The position numbers were made by a program, and so were the translations under genes. A stretch of 64,000 nucleotides of DNA, from positions 124,001 to 188,000 of the forward strand of contig NZ_CP159218.1 in the NCBI RefSeq assembly GCF_040438885.1. The letters run 5' to 3'. Positions 8,581 to 17,509 of this stretch are shown here, piece after piece. The notes below the pieces were generated by a model, which ran no database searches, was not told the DNA's origin, and worked only from the letters and a program-made list of their open reading frames with translations. This stretch comes from Nakamurella sp. A5-74 (GTDB taxonomy: Bacteria; Actinomycetota; Actinomycetes; Mycobacteriales; Nakamurellaceae). The stretch's first letter is position 1, and each line of letters starts with the position of its first letter.

Positions 8581-9288
8581 ATGGAATCGAGTCCGGAAGC
8601 ACTGACCGCCGAGTTGTTGTCCCGGACCCGGGAGATGCCGGTCAACGACACCGACCGGCTGCTGAGCGTCGCCACTGCCGCGATCGTCGAGCTGGGCATT
8701 GCCGACAGCGTGAGCATCCTGGAGCGCGTCGGAGACCACGAGTTCACGACCCGCGCACCCACGGACGACCGCGCGACCGCAGTCGATCGGTTGCAGCGAG
8801 AATTTCACGAGGGCCCCTGCGTCGAGGCGTCCTACGACGAGGGCGTGGTCTGCTCGAACGACATCGATGCCGATGACCGCTGGCCTCGCTGGGGACCCGC
8901 CGCCGTCCAGGAAGGCATCTCGGCCGTCATCAGCGTCCAGCTGTACGTCAAGGACGACACCATGGGGGCGTTGAACATGTTCCACGCTACCCGCCAGAGT
9001 TTCACCTCCGACGATCTGGAGATCGCCCGGATGGTTGCGGTTCCGATCTCGATCGAACTCGCGCACTGCCGTCAGGACGAGAACCTGTGGAGGGCCATCG
9101 ACGCCCGACATCGCATCGGCCAAGCGCAGGGCATCCTGATGGAGCGCTTCCAGATTCCAGCAGACGCGGCATTTGCCGTGCTGCGGCGGCTGTCCCAGCA
9201 GGGCAACACCAAGTTGCACCTCATCGCGGACGACATCGTCCGCACCGGGCAGCTCCCGCCCGGAGCCGACAGCGCGGTTCAGGGCTGA
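8581..9288 (+). CDS. GAF-ANTAR antiterminator regulator
   Basis: 235-residue cytosolic regulator. A GAF sensor domain covers about residues 15-160 (EFHEGPCVEASYDEG, GISAVISVQLYVKDDTMGALNMF). An ANTAR RNA-binding domain covers 171-226 (AIDARHRIGQAQGILMERF...AAFAVLRRLSQQGN). ANTAR proteins bind dual hexaloop hairpins in leader RNAs and prevent termination. This GAF-ANTAR form is widespread in actinobacteria. The ATG at 8581 has AAGGAG seven bases upstream; the longer start at 8551 lacks one. The gene stands alone and ends in a strong hairpin; its RNA targets are not obvious in the window. Confidence 0.93.
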   Translation: MESSPEALTAELLSRTREMPVNDTDRLLSVATAAIVELGIADSVSILERVGDHEFTTRAPTDDRATAVDRLQREFHEGPCVEASYDEGVVCSNDIDADDRWPRWGPAAVQEGISAVISVQLYVKDDTMGALNMFHATRQSFTSDDLEIARMVAVPISIELAHCRQDENLWRAIDARHRIGQAQGILMERFQIPADAAFAVLRRLSQQGNTKLHLIADDIVRTGQLPPGADSAVQG

Positions 9289-9303
9289 CCGAGGGCAGCA
9301 GAC

Positions 9304-9338
9304 GACCCCAGCCGCGCGGTTGCTGGACGGCTGGGGTC
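9304..9338 (+). terminator. Hairpin terminator after the GAF-ANTAR gene
   Basis: Perfect 11-bp inverted repeat GACCCCAGCCG (9304-9314) / CGGCTGGGGTC (9328-9338) with a 13-base loop, starting 16 bases after the stop codon. There is no T tract, as is common for actinobacterial hairpin terminators. Confidence 0.75.
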
Positions 9339-9543
9339 TGGCACGCGACCACTCCGCGGCTCGATCGCCTGCTACCTACCTGTTGCTCGAAAATCGCACA
9401 GTGCAAACCCCATGCAGCAGACTCGTCGTGGGTGAACCCCTGTGGTTCGGTGCAGTTCATGGCGCGCGGACCTGGGTGAAGGGGCCCTCAGAGGAGTCGG
9501 CGCCGGCCTCCCCTGCGAGCTGGTCTTGGGTACGGTGCCCGTC

Positions 9544-10767
9544 ATGGGGCCCGCGGGGAAGCAGTCGATGAGACCGGGTACGGGGTATTGGCTGTGGTTG
9601 TTCGGAGCCATCTGGGCTGAACTCGGCTCGACGGTGACGCTGTTCGCGATCACGTGGACCGCCACCGGATTCGGCGGTGGGGCGGCGGGTCTGGTCGCGA
9701 CTTCGACCATGCTTCTCCGACTGGTCCTGCTGCTCGGCGGCGGTTCCACCGCCGACCGCTTCGGCCCACGACGAGTGATGATCACCTGTGACTTCTGCAT
9801 GCTCGCAGTGACACTCGGCATGGCCGCCTGGTTCGCGCTGCAGGGCCCCACGGTCGGTTCACTGCTGGTGTTCGGTTGCGTGCTCGGCATCGTCTCGGCG
9901 TTCTACATGCCTGCGTCCGGGGTGTTTCCTCGACTGTTCGTGGACGACGGTCAACTCGGCCGCGTGATGGCCACGACGAGTACCGGGCTCCAGCTCGCCC
10001 GCATCGCTGGGCCGGCGTTGGGCGGCATTCTGCTGGCCTGGATCGGGCTCTCCTGGGTGGTGGCGCTCAACGCGGCCACCTTCTTGCTGGTCGCCTCGAT
10101 CATCCTGTTCGTCGTCCCGCCCCGACCTCATCGCCCGCCCGACAGCACTCCCGTCGGGTTCCGCGAGTCCTGGCGAGACCTGAAAGCTGCTGGTCACCAT
10201 CGGATCCTCGTTCCGCTGCTGGTCGCGCTCGGGGCACTGGTGGCCGGGGTGACGCCCGCGATAGCACTGCTGATTCCGCTGCTCAGCCGTGATCGCGGTT
10301 GGTCGGCGGCCAGCGCGGGCCTGATGGAAGGCGCCTTCATGGCAGCGGCCCTGGTGGTCGGCGCACTGGTCGCAACGCGCGGAACGCTGCGGCGTGACAG
10401 CATCCCGATGATCTGGGGCCCGGTACTCGCGGCGGCCGGTCTGATCGGCATGGCATGGGCTCCCGCCGTCTGGATGGCTTGCGCCGCAGCGGCAACCACG
10501 AGCCTCGGGATGGTGTCGTTCAACTGCCACGCCCTGCCCCGATTCCTGGCAGCCAGTCCACCGGGAGCGCAGGCGCGTCTCCAAGCTGTGCTCGCGGTGA
10601 CCACCACCGTCCCCATGCTCGCGCTCAGCGGCCCGTACGGACTTCTCGCGCAGCATGCCTCGCCGGGCTGGGCATTGGGTGTCGCGGCTGTGTTCGCGGC
10701 GGCGGCGGGCGTCGTCGTCGCGATCACGCACCCCTGGACCGCACCAACGGTCGCTCCCGTCGGCTGA
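9544..10767 (+). CDS. MFS transporter (MFS_3-like exporter)
   Basis: 407-residue integral membrane protein with about 12 transmembrane helices. The conserved loop 2-3 motif GGGSTADRFGPRRVM and the helix 5 stretch ARIAGPALGGILLAW match the MFS_3/enterobactin-exporter-like group. Members export drugs or siderophores; the cargo here is unknown. ATG 9544 is chosen because it lies just ahead of the first helix. ATG 9568 is an alternative and neither has a strong RBS, so leaderless or weak initiation is possible. Flanked by a terminator upstream and by a deazaflavin nitroreductase gene 113 bases downstream. Confidence 0.88.
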   Translation: MGPAGKQSMRPGTGYWLWLFGAIWAELGSTVTLFAITWTATGFGGGAAGLVATSTMLLRLVLLLGGGSTADRFGPRRVMITCDFCMLAVTLGMAAWFALQGPTVGSLLVFGCVLGIVSAFYMPASGVFPRLFVDDGQLGRVMATTSTGLQLARIAGPALGGILLAWIGLSWVVALNAATFLLVASIILFVVPPRPHRPPDSTPVGFRESWRDLKAAGHHRILVPLLVALGALVAGVTPAIALLIPLLSRDRGWSAASAGLMEGAFMAAALVVGALVATRGTLRRDSIPMIWGPVLAAAGLIGMAWAPAVWMACAAAATTSLGMVSFNCHALPRFLAASPPGAQARLQAVLAVTTTVPMLALSGPYGLLAQHASPGWALGVAAVFAAAAGVVVAITHPWTAPTVAPVG

Positions 10768-10880
10768 GCGTCATTCCCGCCGGGGTGGCCCGATGTCGAG
10801 ATCGGCGGGGCGGCTGCGTCCTGTGGGTAGGAGCGGGAGCCACCCGCCTCGTACTCGATGAACGCTGAGGGAGAACCGAC

Positions 10881-11327
10881 ATGGCCGTCGCCGCTGATCT
10901 TGACCGCGCCACCGACTCGCAGTGGGACTGGGTCGCTGAACAGACCCGGACGTATCTCACCTCGGGTGGGGCCCAGGGACACGAATCGGACGGAGTGCGC
11001 GTGCTCGTGCTCGCCACCACCGGGCGAACCACCGGACAGCCTCGACGAACGTGCCTGATCTACGGCACGTCGGGCGACGAATTCGTCCTCGTCGCCTCGA
11101 AGGGCGGCGCTGACGAGGACCCCGACTGGTTCAAGAACCTTCAGGCCCACCCCAGCGTCGGGGTACAGGCTGGGTCCCGACGATTCACCTGCCGGGCCCG
11201 CTCGGCGTCTTCGGTCGAACGAGACACCCTCTGGCCCCAGATGGTGGGCATCTTCCCGCTCTACGAGGAGTACGCCCACCAGACGGACCGCCAGATTCCG
11301 GTCGTACTGCTGACGCCTCACGACTGA
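10881..11327 (+). CDS. Deazaflavin (F420)-dependent nitroreductase-family protein
   Basis: 148-residue split-beta-barrel protein of the Ddn/F420H2-dependent family. Signature segments are VLVLATTGRTTGQPRRTCLIYG, FVLVASKGG and DPDWFKNLQAHP, all characteristic of the nitroreductase family deazaflavin-dependent group. These enzymes use F420H2 to reduce quinones or nitro compounds and may protect against oxidative stress; the physiological substrate here is unknown. GAGGGAG upstream of the ATG serves as ribosome site. It is followed by a VOC-family gene 73 bases on, possibly co-transcribed. Confidence 0.88.
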   Translation: MAVAADLDRATDSQWDWVAEQTRTYLTSGGAQGHESDGVRVLVLATTGRTTGQPRRTCLIYGTSGDEFVLVASKGGADEDPDWFKNLQAHPSVGVQAGSRRFTCRARSASSVERDTLWPQMVGIFPLYEEYAHQTDRQIPVVLLTPHD

Positions 11328-11400
11328 ACCGTCCACCTGGCGCGGCCGCGACCGACCGCCATCAACACCAGCCACCGCCCCACCGCAGAGAGTAGAGCTC

Positions 11401-11838
11401 ATGCCCATCAAGCTGGAGAACGTCGCCATCGCTGTGCGGGACCTCGAAGAGACGATCGCCTTCTTCGCCGACCTCGGGTTGACCGTTCTCGGCCGGGACA
11501 CGGTCAGCGGCGAGTGGACCGATACCGCCGTCGGCCTCGACGGCAACCACGCCAAGATCGCCATGCTCCAGACGCCGGACGGGAACGGTCACCTCGAGCT
11601 CTTCGAGTACATCCACCCCGACGCGATCGAGACGAGCCCCACCCGACCCAACGAGATCGGCATGCACCGCGTCGCGTTCTCGGTGGACGGCCTCGATGAG
11701 GCACTCAGGATCGCGGCGAAACACGGCTGCCACCCGTTGCGCGGGGTGGCGACGTACGAGGACGTCTACAAGCTCACCTATCTCCGCGGCCCCAGCGGCA
11801 TCATCGTGATGCTCGCCGAGAGCCTTGGTAGTCGCTGA
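11401..11838 (+). CDS. VOC (glyoxalase/methylmalonyl-CoA epimerase-like) protein
   Basis: 145-residue protein with two beta-alpha-beta-beta-beta modules of the VOC superfamily. The first module begins KLENVAIAVRDLEETIAFF and the second GMHRVAFSVDGLDEAL. Potential metal ligands are H144-type positions such as H62 region residues (NHAKIAML) and E in HLELFEY. The arrangement resembles lactoylglutathione lyase and methylmalonyl-CoA epimerase families, but length and motifs do not decide the reaction. Downstream of the nitroreductase in the same direction. Confidence 0.8.
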   Translation: MPIKLENVAIAVRDLEETIAFFADLGLTVLGRDTVSGEWTDTAVGLDGNHAKIAMLQTPDGNGHLELFEYIHPDAIETSPTRPNEIGMHRVAFSVDGLDEALRIAAKHGCHPLRGVATYEDVYKLTYLRGPSGIIVMLAESLGSR

Positions 11839-12103
11839 CCGGTGTCGAGCGCGAGTGTCTCCCTGTCGTTCTCGACGGCTCCGGCGCAGAGCTGCCGGAG
11901 GTACCTGAGTTCCGTGTCCCGGAAGTGGATCGCATACAGCTTCGCCGCCAGAGCAAGACCCTCGGGTCAGTTGCGTGTTCCAGCTGACCGACCGAGCCCG
12001 GGCGCCGGGGAGTCATCCGTGCGACGCTGGAACTCGAGCGCGGCACCTGCGTGCTCCCGGCTCGAGCAGTCTCGCATCCGCCGCCGATCCCAGGAGAGCC
12101 GTC

Positions 12104-12626
12104 GTGAGCACCCCGGTCCGCCCGCAGGGCCTCGCCCTCCGACCCCCCGAGCACCAGGTGGACCCCCGGTGCCGTCGGTGGTGGGCGGTCCAGATCCTGC
12201 TGGGCTTCGGCATCCCCGCCGTGGCGCTGCTCGTTTCCGGCTTGCTCTTCGCGAGTGCTCGGGTGTGGGTCTGGGTGCCCGGCGGGTTGGCGGCTGCGGC
12301 AGCGATCGGCGGCTCGCTGCTCGCTGCCGGCCGTGCTGTTCCGGATCCACCGTTGGGAGGTGACGGACGTTGCCGTCTACGCACGAAGCGGCTGGCTGTG
12401 GCAGGAATGGCGAGCAGCGCCGCTGTCCCGGGTGCAGACCGTCGACACCGAACGTGGCCCCCTGCAACGGATGTTCGGACTGGTCACCGTCACCGTCACC
12501 ACCGCATCAGCCAAGGGGCCGGTCCGGATCGAGGCCCTCGACGCAGCCCTGGCCGAAGACATCGCGCATCGACTGACCGCGTTGGCGCAGCAGCAGGCCC
12601 CCGCGGATGCCGCGGATGCCACCTGA
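12104..12626 (+). pseudogene. Frameshifted YdbS-like PH-domain membrane protein
   Basis: Two pieces in different frames together make one bacterial PH-domain (bPH_2, YdbS-like) protein. From GTG 12104 (AGGAG upstream) one frame encodes two hydrophobic segments (WWAVQILLGFGIPAVALLV, VWVWVPGGLAAAAAIGG) and breaks down near 12335. The neighbouring frame then continues with LFRIHRWEVTDVAVYARSGW, PLSRVQTVDTERGPLQRMFGL and a normal C-terminus to TGA 12626. One extra base in about 12320-12340 explains it. The TGATG overlap with the next gene supports the 12626 end. It may be a real inactivating mutation or a base-call error. Confidence 0.75.
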
Positions 12627-14179
12627 TGAGTCCATCCGTGGAGGGCCCGCTCGCAGCGAAAGAGCTGCTCATTGCGGGCGAACAGCTGGACAGGAGCACC
12701 GTCTCGGCGTCGGCTCTCGAGGCCGGCGCTGCCGTTGCTGCCGCCGCTGTGCCGACCGGGATCGGTCTGCGGATCGGCGACATCTCGTGGGGATGGACGC
12801 TCACCTGGCTGATCGGCGGAACCGTTCTGCTGGCCGCCGCTGTGGCGGTGATCGAGTGGATCCGGCTGCGCTGCACCAGGTTCCGCATCGGCGACGAGCG
12901 GGTCGAGTACGTCGTCAGCCTGCTCGCCACCAAGCGCACTTCGCTGCCCCGCGAACGCATCCGCACGGTGGACATCACCGCGAACCCGGCCCAGCGATGG
13001 CTCAGGGTCGCCGACATCCGGCTGGGTACCGGCGATCGGCAGGGTGACATCACGCTGAAGTCCATCGACGCGGCGCGGGCCGAGACGCTGCGTCGGGAGT
13101 TGCTCCGGCGAGTTCCCGGCAGCGATGCAGCGGTCCCACCCGACGGTTCGGCACCGGAGGTCGGTGTGCTGGTGCGGTTCCGACTCGGCTGGATCCGGTT
13201 CGCGCCCATCAGTTTCTGGACGCCGGTGCTCGGTGCGGGTGCGTTCGGAGTGGTGCTGCAGGTGGCTAACTGGTTCGGTGCCGAGAACGTGGTGTTGCGC
13301 TGGATCTCCGATCGGTTCGAGGATGTCCCGCTGCTCGCCGAGATCGGCATCCTGGCCGTCGTCGCGCTGCTGGTCGGCGCCGTGGCCAGCCTGGCCATCT
13401 TCACCGAGGCCTGGTGGCAGTACACCCTGGAACGCGAGCCGGACGGTTCGCTCCGGATCCGCCGCGGCCTGTTGATCCGGCGGTCCACCACTTTCGAGGA
13501 ACGGCGGTTGCGCGGTCTGGTGCTGGTCCGGCCGCTCGGACTGCGGATCGCCGGGGCCGCGCGGTTGGACGTGCTGGCCACCGGGCTGCAGCAGCAGGAC
13601 GACGACAGCAAGGCCTCCGAGCCGGACACCCTGATGCCCGCAGCTCCGCTGGCTCTGGCCGTCCGGGTGGCACGCGCCGTCCTCGATGACCCGGTGCTCG
13701 ATCCCGACCGGCCACTGATCGCCCATCCGGCAGCCGCCCGCCGTCGCCGCTGGGTCAGGGCGGCCCTCGCGGTGCTCGCCGCCACCGGCGGATTGCTGCT
13801 GCTGGGGGCTCTGCTGACCGAGGTACTGAGCTGGCTGGCCCTGGCGCTGCTGCTGCCCTCGGCAGCGTTCGCGGCATGGTCGGCCGCGGACAACTACGCC
13901 GGTCTGGGCCACCATGCCACCGAGGGGTACGTGCTGCTGCGGTCCGGGTCGGTCGCCCGCCGGACGGTGGCGCTGTCCCGAGCGGGTCTGCTCGGCTGGA
14001 ACCTGCGGCAATCTCCGCTGCAACGCCGGGCCGGGCTCGTCACCCTGATCGCCACCACCGCCTCCGGTGACGGTGCCTTGCGGCTCCCCGATCTCGGGAC
14101 CAGACAGGCGATCGAGCTGCTCGCCGACACCGCGCCCGAGTGGAGCCGCCTGACTCCGAAGAGCAGGTCTCTCGAGTGA
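12626..14179 (+). CDS. YdbT-like membrane protein with repeated bPH_2 domains
   Basis: 517-residue membrane protein, partner of the preceding gene. It has three pairs of hydrophobic segments (about residues 33-72, 190-260 and 372-415). Each is followed by a bacterial PH domain: CTRFRIGDERVEYVVSLLATKRTSLPRERIRTVDI; ERRLRGLVLVRPLGLRIAGA; HHATEGYVLLRSGSVARRTVALSRAGLLGW. YdbS and YdbT pairs are common in Firmicutes and Actinobacteria; in Bacillus they have been linked to resistance to membrane-active antimicrobials. ATG 12626 overlaps the upstream TGA by one base, indicating translational coupling, so loss of the partner by frameshift would also affect expression of this gene. Confidence 0.85.
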   Translation: MSPSVEGPLAAKELLIAGEQLDRSTVSASALEAGAAVAAAAVPTGIGLRIGDISWGWTLTWLIGGTVLLAAAVAVIEWIRLRCTRFRIGDERVEYVVSLLATKRTSLPRERIRTVDITANPAQRWLRVADIRLGTGDRQGDITLKSIDAARAETLRRELLRRVPGSDAAVPPDGSAPEVGVLVRFRLGWIRFAPISFWTPVLGAGAFGVVLQVANWFGAENVVLRWISDRFEDVPLLAEIGILAVVALLVGAVASLAIFTEAWWQYTLEREPDGSLRIRRGLLIRRSTTFEERRLRGLVLVRPLGLRIAGAARLDVLATGLQQQDDDSKASEPDTLMPAAPLALAVRVARAVLDDPVLDPDRPLIAHPAAARRRRWVRAALAVLAATGGLLLLGALLTEVLSWLALALLLPSAAFAAWSAADNYAGLGHHATEGYVLLRSGSVARRTVALSRAGLLGWNLRQSPLQRRAGLVTLIATTASGDGALRLPDLGTRQAIELLADTAPEWSRLTPKSRSLE

Positions 14180-14305
14180 CCAGCTGGCCGGCTGGGACGA
14201 ATGGGCCTCGGGCGACCAGGAAGCATGGGAGAAAACAGCTGGAGACGGGGTCACGTCTGAGGCACGGTGAGACCGATCGGTCGATCTGGACCCGGCTCGG
14301 TGGGT

Positions 14306-14800
14306 TCAGCGCACCATCCGCTTCTCCGGCAGGTTCCAGACCTCATAGAGGCTGCGCACGCCGTCCTCGACGAAACCGTGCTTGGCGTAGAACGCAGTCG
14401 CCCTGGCGTTGTCCGCCGCCAGCCACACCTGGGCGGGCGCGTCACCCAGCGCCGCGTCCAGCAGTGCGGGTCCGACGCCGGTGCCGTAGGTCTGCGCCAG
14501 CACGTAGATCGACCACAGCTCGAGAGCTCGCACAGCATCTTCGCCGCGCGACGGTCCCACGGACGCGAATCCGACCAGCTGCCCGTCCTCCTCGGCGACC
14601 ACGGTGCCGACGGTGACGCCGTCCACCTGTGTCGTCGGCTGCCCCAGTGCGCGGGTCCACATGGCGCGGCGCTCGTCCACGTCGAAGCCGGCGATCACGT
14701 CGGGAGAGACGAGTCCGGTGTACGTCTCGTGCCACGCCTGGATGTGGAGCTCCGCGAGTCGTGCGGCATCGGCGGGGACGGCTGGTCTGAGGAACAGCAT
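14306..14800 (-). CDS. GNAT-family N-acetyltransferase
   Basis: 164-residue GNAT acetyltransferase (FLRPAVPADAARLAELHIQ start). The acetyl-CoA binding motif A is LELWSIYVLAQTYGTGVGPALL and motif B ends in ATAFYAKHGFVEDGV. The ATG at 14800 fits the conserved start of the domain; the longer upstream reading has no family similarity. The acceptor substrate is unknown. Convergent with the PH-domain gene and transcribed in the same direction as the EamA gene upstream, 106 bases away. Confidence 0.88.
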   Translation of the reverse strand: MLFLRPAVPADAARLAELHIQAWHETYTGLVSPDVIAGFDVDERRAMWTRALGQPTTQVDGVTVGTVVAEEDGQLVGFASVGPSRGEDAVRALELWSIYVLAQTYGTGVGPALLDAALGDAPAQVWLAADNARATAFYAKHGFVEDGVRSLYEVWNLPEKRMVR

Positions 14801-14906
14801 CCGCCGAGGGTAGCGAGTACCGGTGCCAAGGTCTGATTGCCCGCTCTGTGGGTCGGAGGTGACGGGCCCCGGTGGCCGTGAGCAGTGATCTGATTCCTGC
14901 CGTCGC

Positions 14907-15839
14907 TCAGGTGGTCCGGCGGCTGTTGCGAGACCGAACGGCGATGAGAGCACAGCAGACGACAGCGATGCCACCGACAGCGGTCGCCCAGGTGATCCGC
15001 TCGTGGAGGATCAGCGCTGCCCAGCAGATGCTCATGACGGGCTGACCGAGCTGCACCTGGCTCACCTGGGCGAGCGGGCCGATCGCCAGACCTCGGTACC
15101 AGGCGACGAAACCGAGGAACATGCTCACCACGCCGAGGTAGGCGAAGCAGAGCCACTGACCTGAGGTGCCCGACGGCGGCTGCTCGAGCACGGCAGCGCA
15201 GGTCAGGACGAGCATCACCGGCGCCGCGACCACCAATGCCCAGGAGATCGTCTGCCACGAGCCCAGAGACCTCGCCAGCACACCCCCTTCCGCATAGGCG
15301 ATCGCGCACACGACAACCGCCGCGAAGAGCAGGCCATCTGCGGCGTGCATCCGTCCGAGGCCGCCGTTCTGAATCACGGCGAACACCACGGCCGCGATGG
15401 CGCCCGCGCCCGCGGCGGCCCAGAATGCCCGGCCTGGGCGCTCACGTGTTCGCAGGACCGAGACGACCGCCGTCGCTGCGGGCAGCAGCGCGATCACCAC
15501 AGCGCCGTGGCTGGCGGGAGCTTCGGTGAGGGCGAACGAGGTCAGCAAGGGGAAGCCGAGAACTGCTCCCGCGGCGACGACGATGACGCCGAACCACTGT
15601 CGGCCGCGTGGCCGCCGCTGTCGGCCCACGGCGAGTGCAATCGCAGCGATCGCAGCGGCAACCACTGCGCGAGCACTGCCCACGAACAACGGCGACATCT
15701 GCCCGGACTGAACGGCGTTGCGCGTCAGCGGAACAGTGAACGAGAAGGCAAGGACGCCGAGCAGACCCCAGGCAATACCGGCTCGCGACGTTGATAGCGG
15801 AGGTCCCGCTGTTGTGGTAGCGCTACTCTTGCTCGTCAT
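14907..15839 (-). CDS. EamA/DMT-superfamily transporter
   Basis: 310-residue inner-membrane protein with ten predicted helices forming two EamA repeats. The first begins GIAWGLLGVLAFSFTVPLTR and the second DGLLFAAVVVCAIAYAEGG. DMT transporters export amino acids or other metabolites. The divergent gene is a MocR/GntR-type PLP-binding regulator, and this pairing is common, so this exporter is its likely target. The start codon (15837-15839) overlaps that of the regulator by two bases, leaving no room for an RBS on either side. The message is therefore probably leaderless, with a TATCGT -10-like element at 15845-15850 on this strand. Confidence 0.86.
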   Translation of the reverse strand: MTSKSSATTTAGPPLSTSRAGIAWGLLGVLAFSFTVPLTRNAVQSGQMSPLFVGSARAVVAAAIAAIALAVGRQRRPRGRQWFGVIVVAAGAVLGFPLLTSFALTEAPASHGAVVIALLPAATAVVSVLRTRERPGRAFWAAAGAGAIAAVVFAVIQNGGLGRMHAADGLLFAAVVVCAIAYAEGGVLARSLGSWQTISWALVVAAPVMLVLTCAAVLEQPPSGTSGQWLCFAYLGVVSMFLGFVAWYRGLAIGPLAQVSQVQLGQPVMSICWAALILHERITWATAVGGIAVVCCALIAVRSRNSRRTT

Positions 15840-15850
15840 GGATGACGATA
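15817..15850. promoter_or_regulatory. Divergent leaderless start region with 10-bp palindrome
   Basis: Perfect palindrome GTAGCGCTAC at 15817-15826. The -10-like TACTCT (15824-15829) lies eight bases before the regulator ATG. On the other strand TATCGT (15850-15845) lies five bases before the exporter ATG. Both ATGs share the bases CATG at 15837-15840. No clear -35 boxes are visible. The palindrome is a candidate MocR operator lying within the exporter coding start. Confidence 0.5.
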
Positions 15851-17247
15851 GCAGTGCGGGCATTGTCCGCGAGCTGCGGGCGTGGATTGCGGGGACCACT
15901 CCCGGGTCTCGGCTGCCGTCGACGCGGGAGCTCGCCGCTGCCCACGGGGCAGGCCCGGTCACGGTGCAGAAGGCGCTTCGGACGCTGGTGGCACAGGGTC
16001 TTGTCGAGACCCGCCCCGGCGTCGGTACCTTCGTGCGCTCGATCCGCAGTGTTCACACCGCCGACTACACCTGGCAGACCGCGGCCCTCGGACAAGCACG
16101 GGGACCCAGGCCCCCGACCTCGTCGGCACTGCGCAGCGTGTCGAGCGATGTCCTGGCCCTGCACTCGGGATACCCGGACCGCGAGCTCCTCCCGGAGCGA
16201 CTCGTGCGCGCGGCACTCGCCCGGGCCGCGCGCAGCGACGTGACCTTCGAACGTGCACCGTCGGCCGGGCTGCCGCAGTTGCGATCGTGGTTCGCGGCCG
16301 AACTCGCAGCGCAGGCCTCGCCACAGGTCGCTGCCCCGACGGCGCGCGATGTGCTCATTCTTCCGGGCAGCCAGATCGGTCTGGGATCCGTGTTCCGCAG
16401 CATCGCCGGCCCGGCAGGGGTGCTGCTGATCGAATCTCCGACCTACTGGGGTGCCATCCGGGCGGCCGCGCAGGTCGGCACCTCCCTCGTTCCCATTACG
16501 ACCGGTCCCGACGGGCCGGATCTCGTCGCTCTCGATCGGGCGTTCAGCGAAACCGGTGCGCGAGGGTTCTATGCGCAGCCGACGTTCGCCAACCCCACCG
16601 GCGTGCACTGGAGCACCAGCCACGCGCGGGCAGTGCTCGACATCGTCCGCGACCACGGGGCGTTCCTGATCGAGGACGACTGGGCTCATGATTTCGGGAT
16701 CACCGCCGACGCGGTTCCGGTCGCCGCCCACGACGACGGGGGACATGTGGTGTACCTGCGCTCGCTGACCAAGAGCGTCTCGCCGGCGATCCGGGTGGCC
16801 GCGGTCGTGGCCCGCGGTCCCCTCCTCGAGCGACTCCACGCCGAGGTCCAGGCCCAGTCGATGTACGTCAGCGGTGTGCTCCAAGCAGCCGCACTGGATG
16901 TGGTGACCCAGCCTGCGTGGCGAGCTCATCTTCGCGGTCTTCGTCAGCAACTCCGTGCCCGACGCGACCTGCTCCTCGATGCCCTGGCGACGCATGTTCC
17001 CGCAGCAGAGGTGAATCTGATTCCCGCCGGCGGCCTCAACCTCTGGGCGCGACTTCCCGACGGGACGGACCTTCCGCGTCTGGCACGTGATGCGGAGCAG
17101 CGTGGCGTCATCATCGCCACCGGGGACGAGTGGTTTCCCTCAGAACCCACCGGACGCCACCTGCGACTGAACTTCGCGGGCCCCGATCCGAGCGCGTTCG
17201 CAGCAGCCGCCGCCGCCCTCGGTGACGCACTGGCCGCGCAGGGCTGA
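15838..17247 (+). CDS. MocR-family (GntR HTH plus aminotransferase) transcriptional regulator
   Basis: 469-residue regulator. An N-terminal GntR winged helix (about 5-75, TTPGSRLPSTRELAAAHG, GLVETRPGVGTFV) is joined to a fold-type I aminotransferase-like domain (about 100-465). PLP-site residues are present: NPTGVHWS, DDWAHDF and the Schiff-base lysine K312 in YLRSLTKSVSPAIR. MocR proteins sense a metabolite through PLP chemistry and usually control an adjacent divergent gene, here the EamA exporter. Start ATG 15838 fits the domain boundary. Followed by a strong hairpin terminator. The effector is unknown. Confidence 0.93.
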   Translation: MDDDSSAGIVRELRAWIAGTTPGSRLPSTRELAAAHGAGPVTVQKALRTLVAQGLVETRPGVGTFVRSIRSVHTADYTWQTAALGQARGPRPPTSSALRSVSSDVLALHSGYPDRELLPERLVRAALARAARSDVTFERAPSAGLPQLRSWFAAELAAQASPQVAAPTARDVLILPGSQIGLGSVFRSIAGPAGVLLIESPTYWGAIRAAAQVGTSLVPITTGPDGPDLVALDRAFSETGARGFYAQPTFANPTGVHWSTSHARAVLDIVRDHGAFLIEDDWAHDFGITADAVPVAAHDDGGHVVYLRSLTKSVSPAIRVAAVVARGPLLERLHAEVQAQSMYVSGVLQAAALDVVTQPAWRAHLRGLRQQLRARRDLLLDALATHVPAAEVNLIPAGGLNLWARLPDGTDLPRLARDAEQRGVIIATGDEWFPSEPTGRHLRLNFAGPDPSAFAAAAAALGDALAAQG

Positions 17248-17378
17248 GACCCGTGCCACCAACTGCACCAGCAAGTGCCAGGCGCAGAACCGGATCCGCG
17301 GAACGCTGCCGGCCCCGCCGAGCCCGGTCGACCCGACGCCGATCGGCGATTGACCACCGGTCTCGACACGCGATTGCT

Positions 17379-17407
17379 CCGAACGGGTCGGTCTCCGACC
17401 CGTTCGG
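17379..17407 (+). terminator. Perfect 13-bp hairpin after the MocR gene
   Basis: CCGAACGGGTCGG (17379-17391), loop TCT, CCGACCCGTTCGG (17395-17407). It starts 131 bases after the MocR stop and ends 102 bases before the next gene. It has no T tract, so termination is likely but not proven; a palindromic operator is the alternative. Confidence 0.65.
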
Positions 17408-17509
17408 GCGTCGGGCTCGGAGGCGCCGGGATTCGCAACGGATACAGCGATAAGTTCCATCCGTGCGGAGGATCGACGATCACCCTGCAGGTTTCCTACG
17501 CTCACCCTC

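Noticed and set aside
12377-14254. 625-residue minus-strand frame opposite the PH-domain gene
   Set aside because: Low-complexity Gln/Arg/Asp/Gly composition and no domain; shadow of the real gene in G/C-rich DNA.
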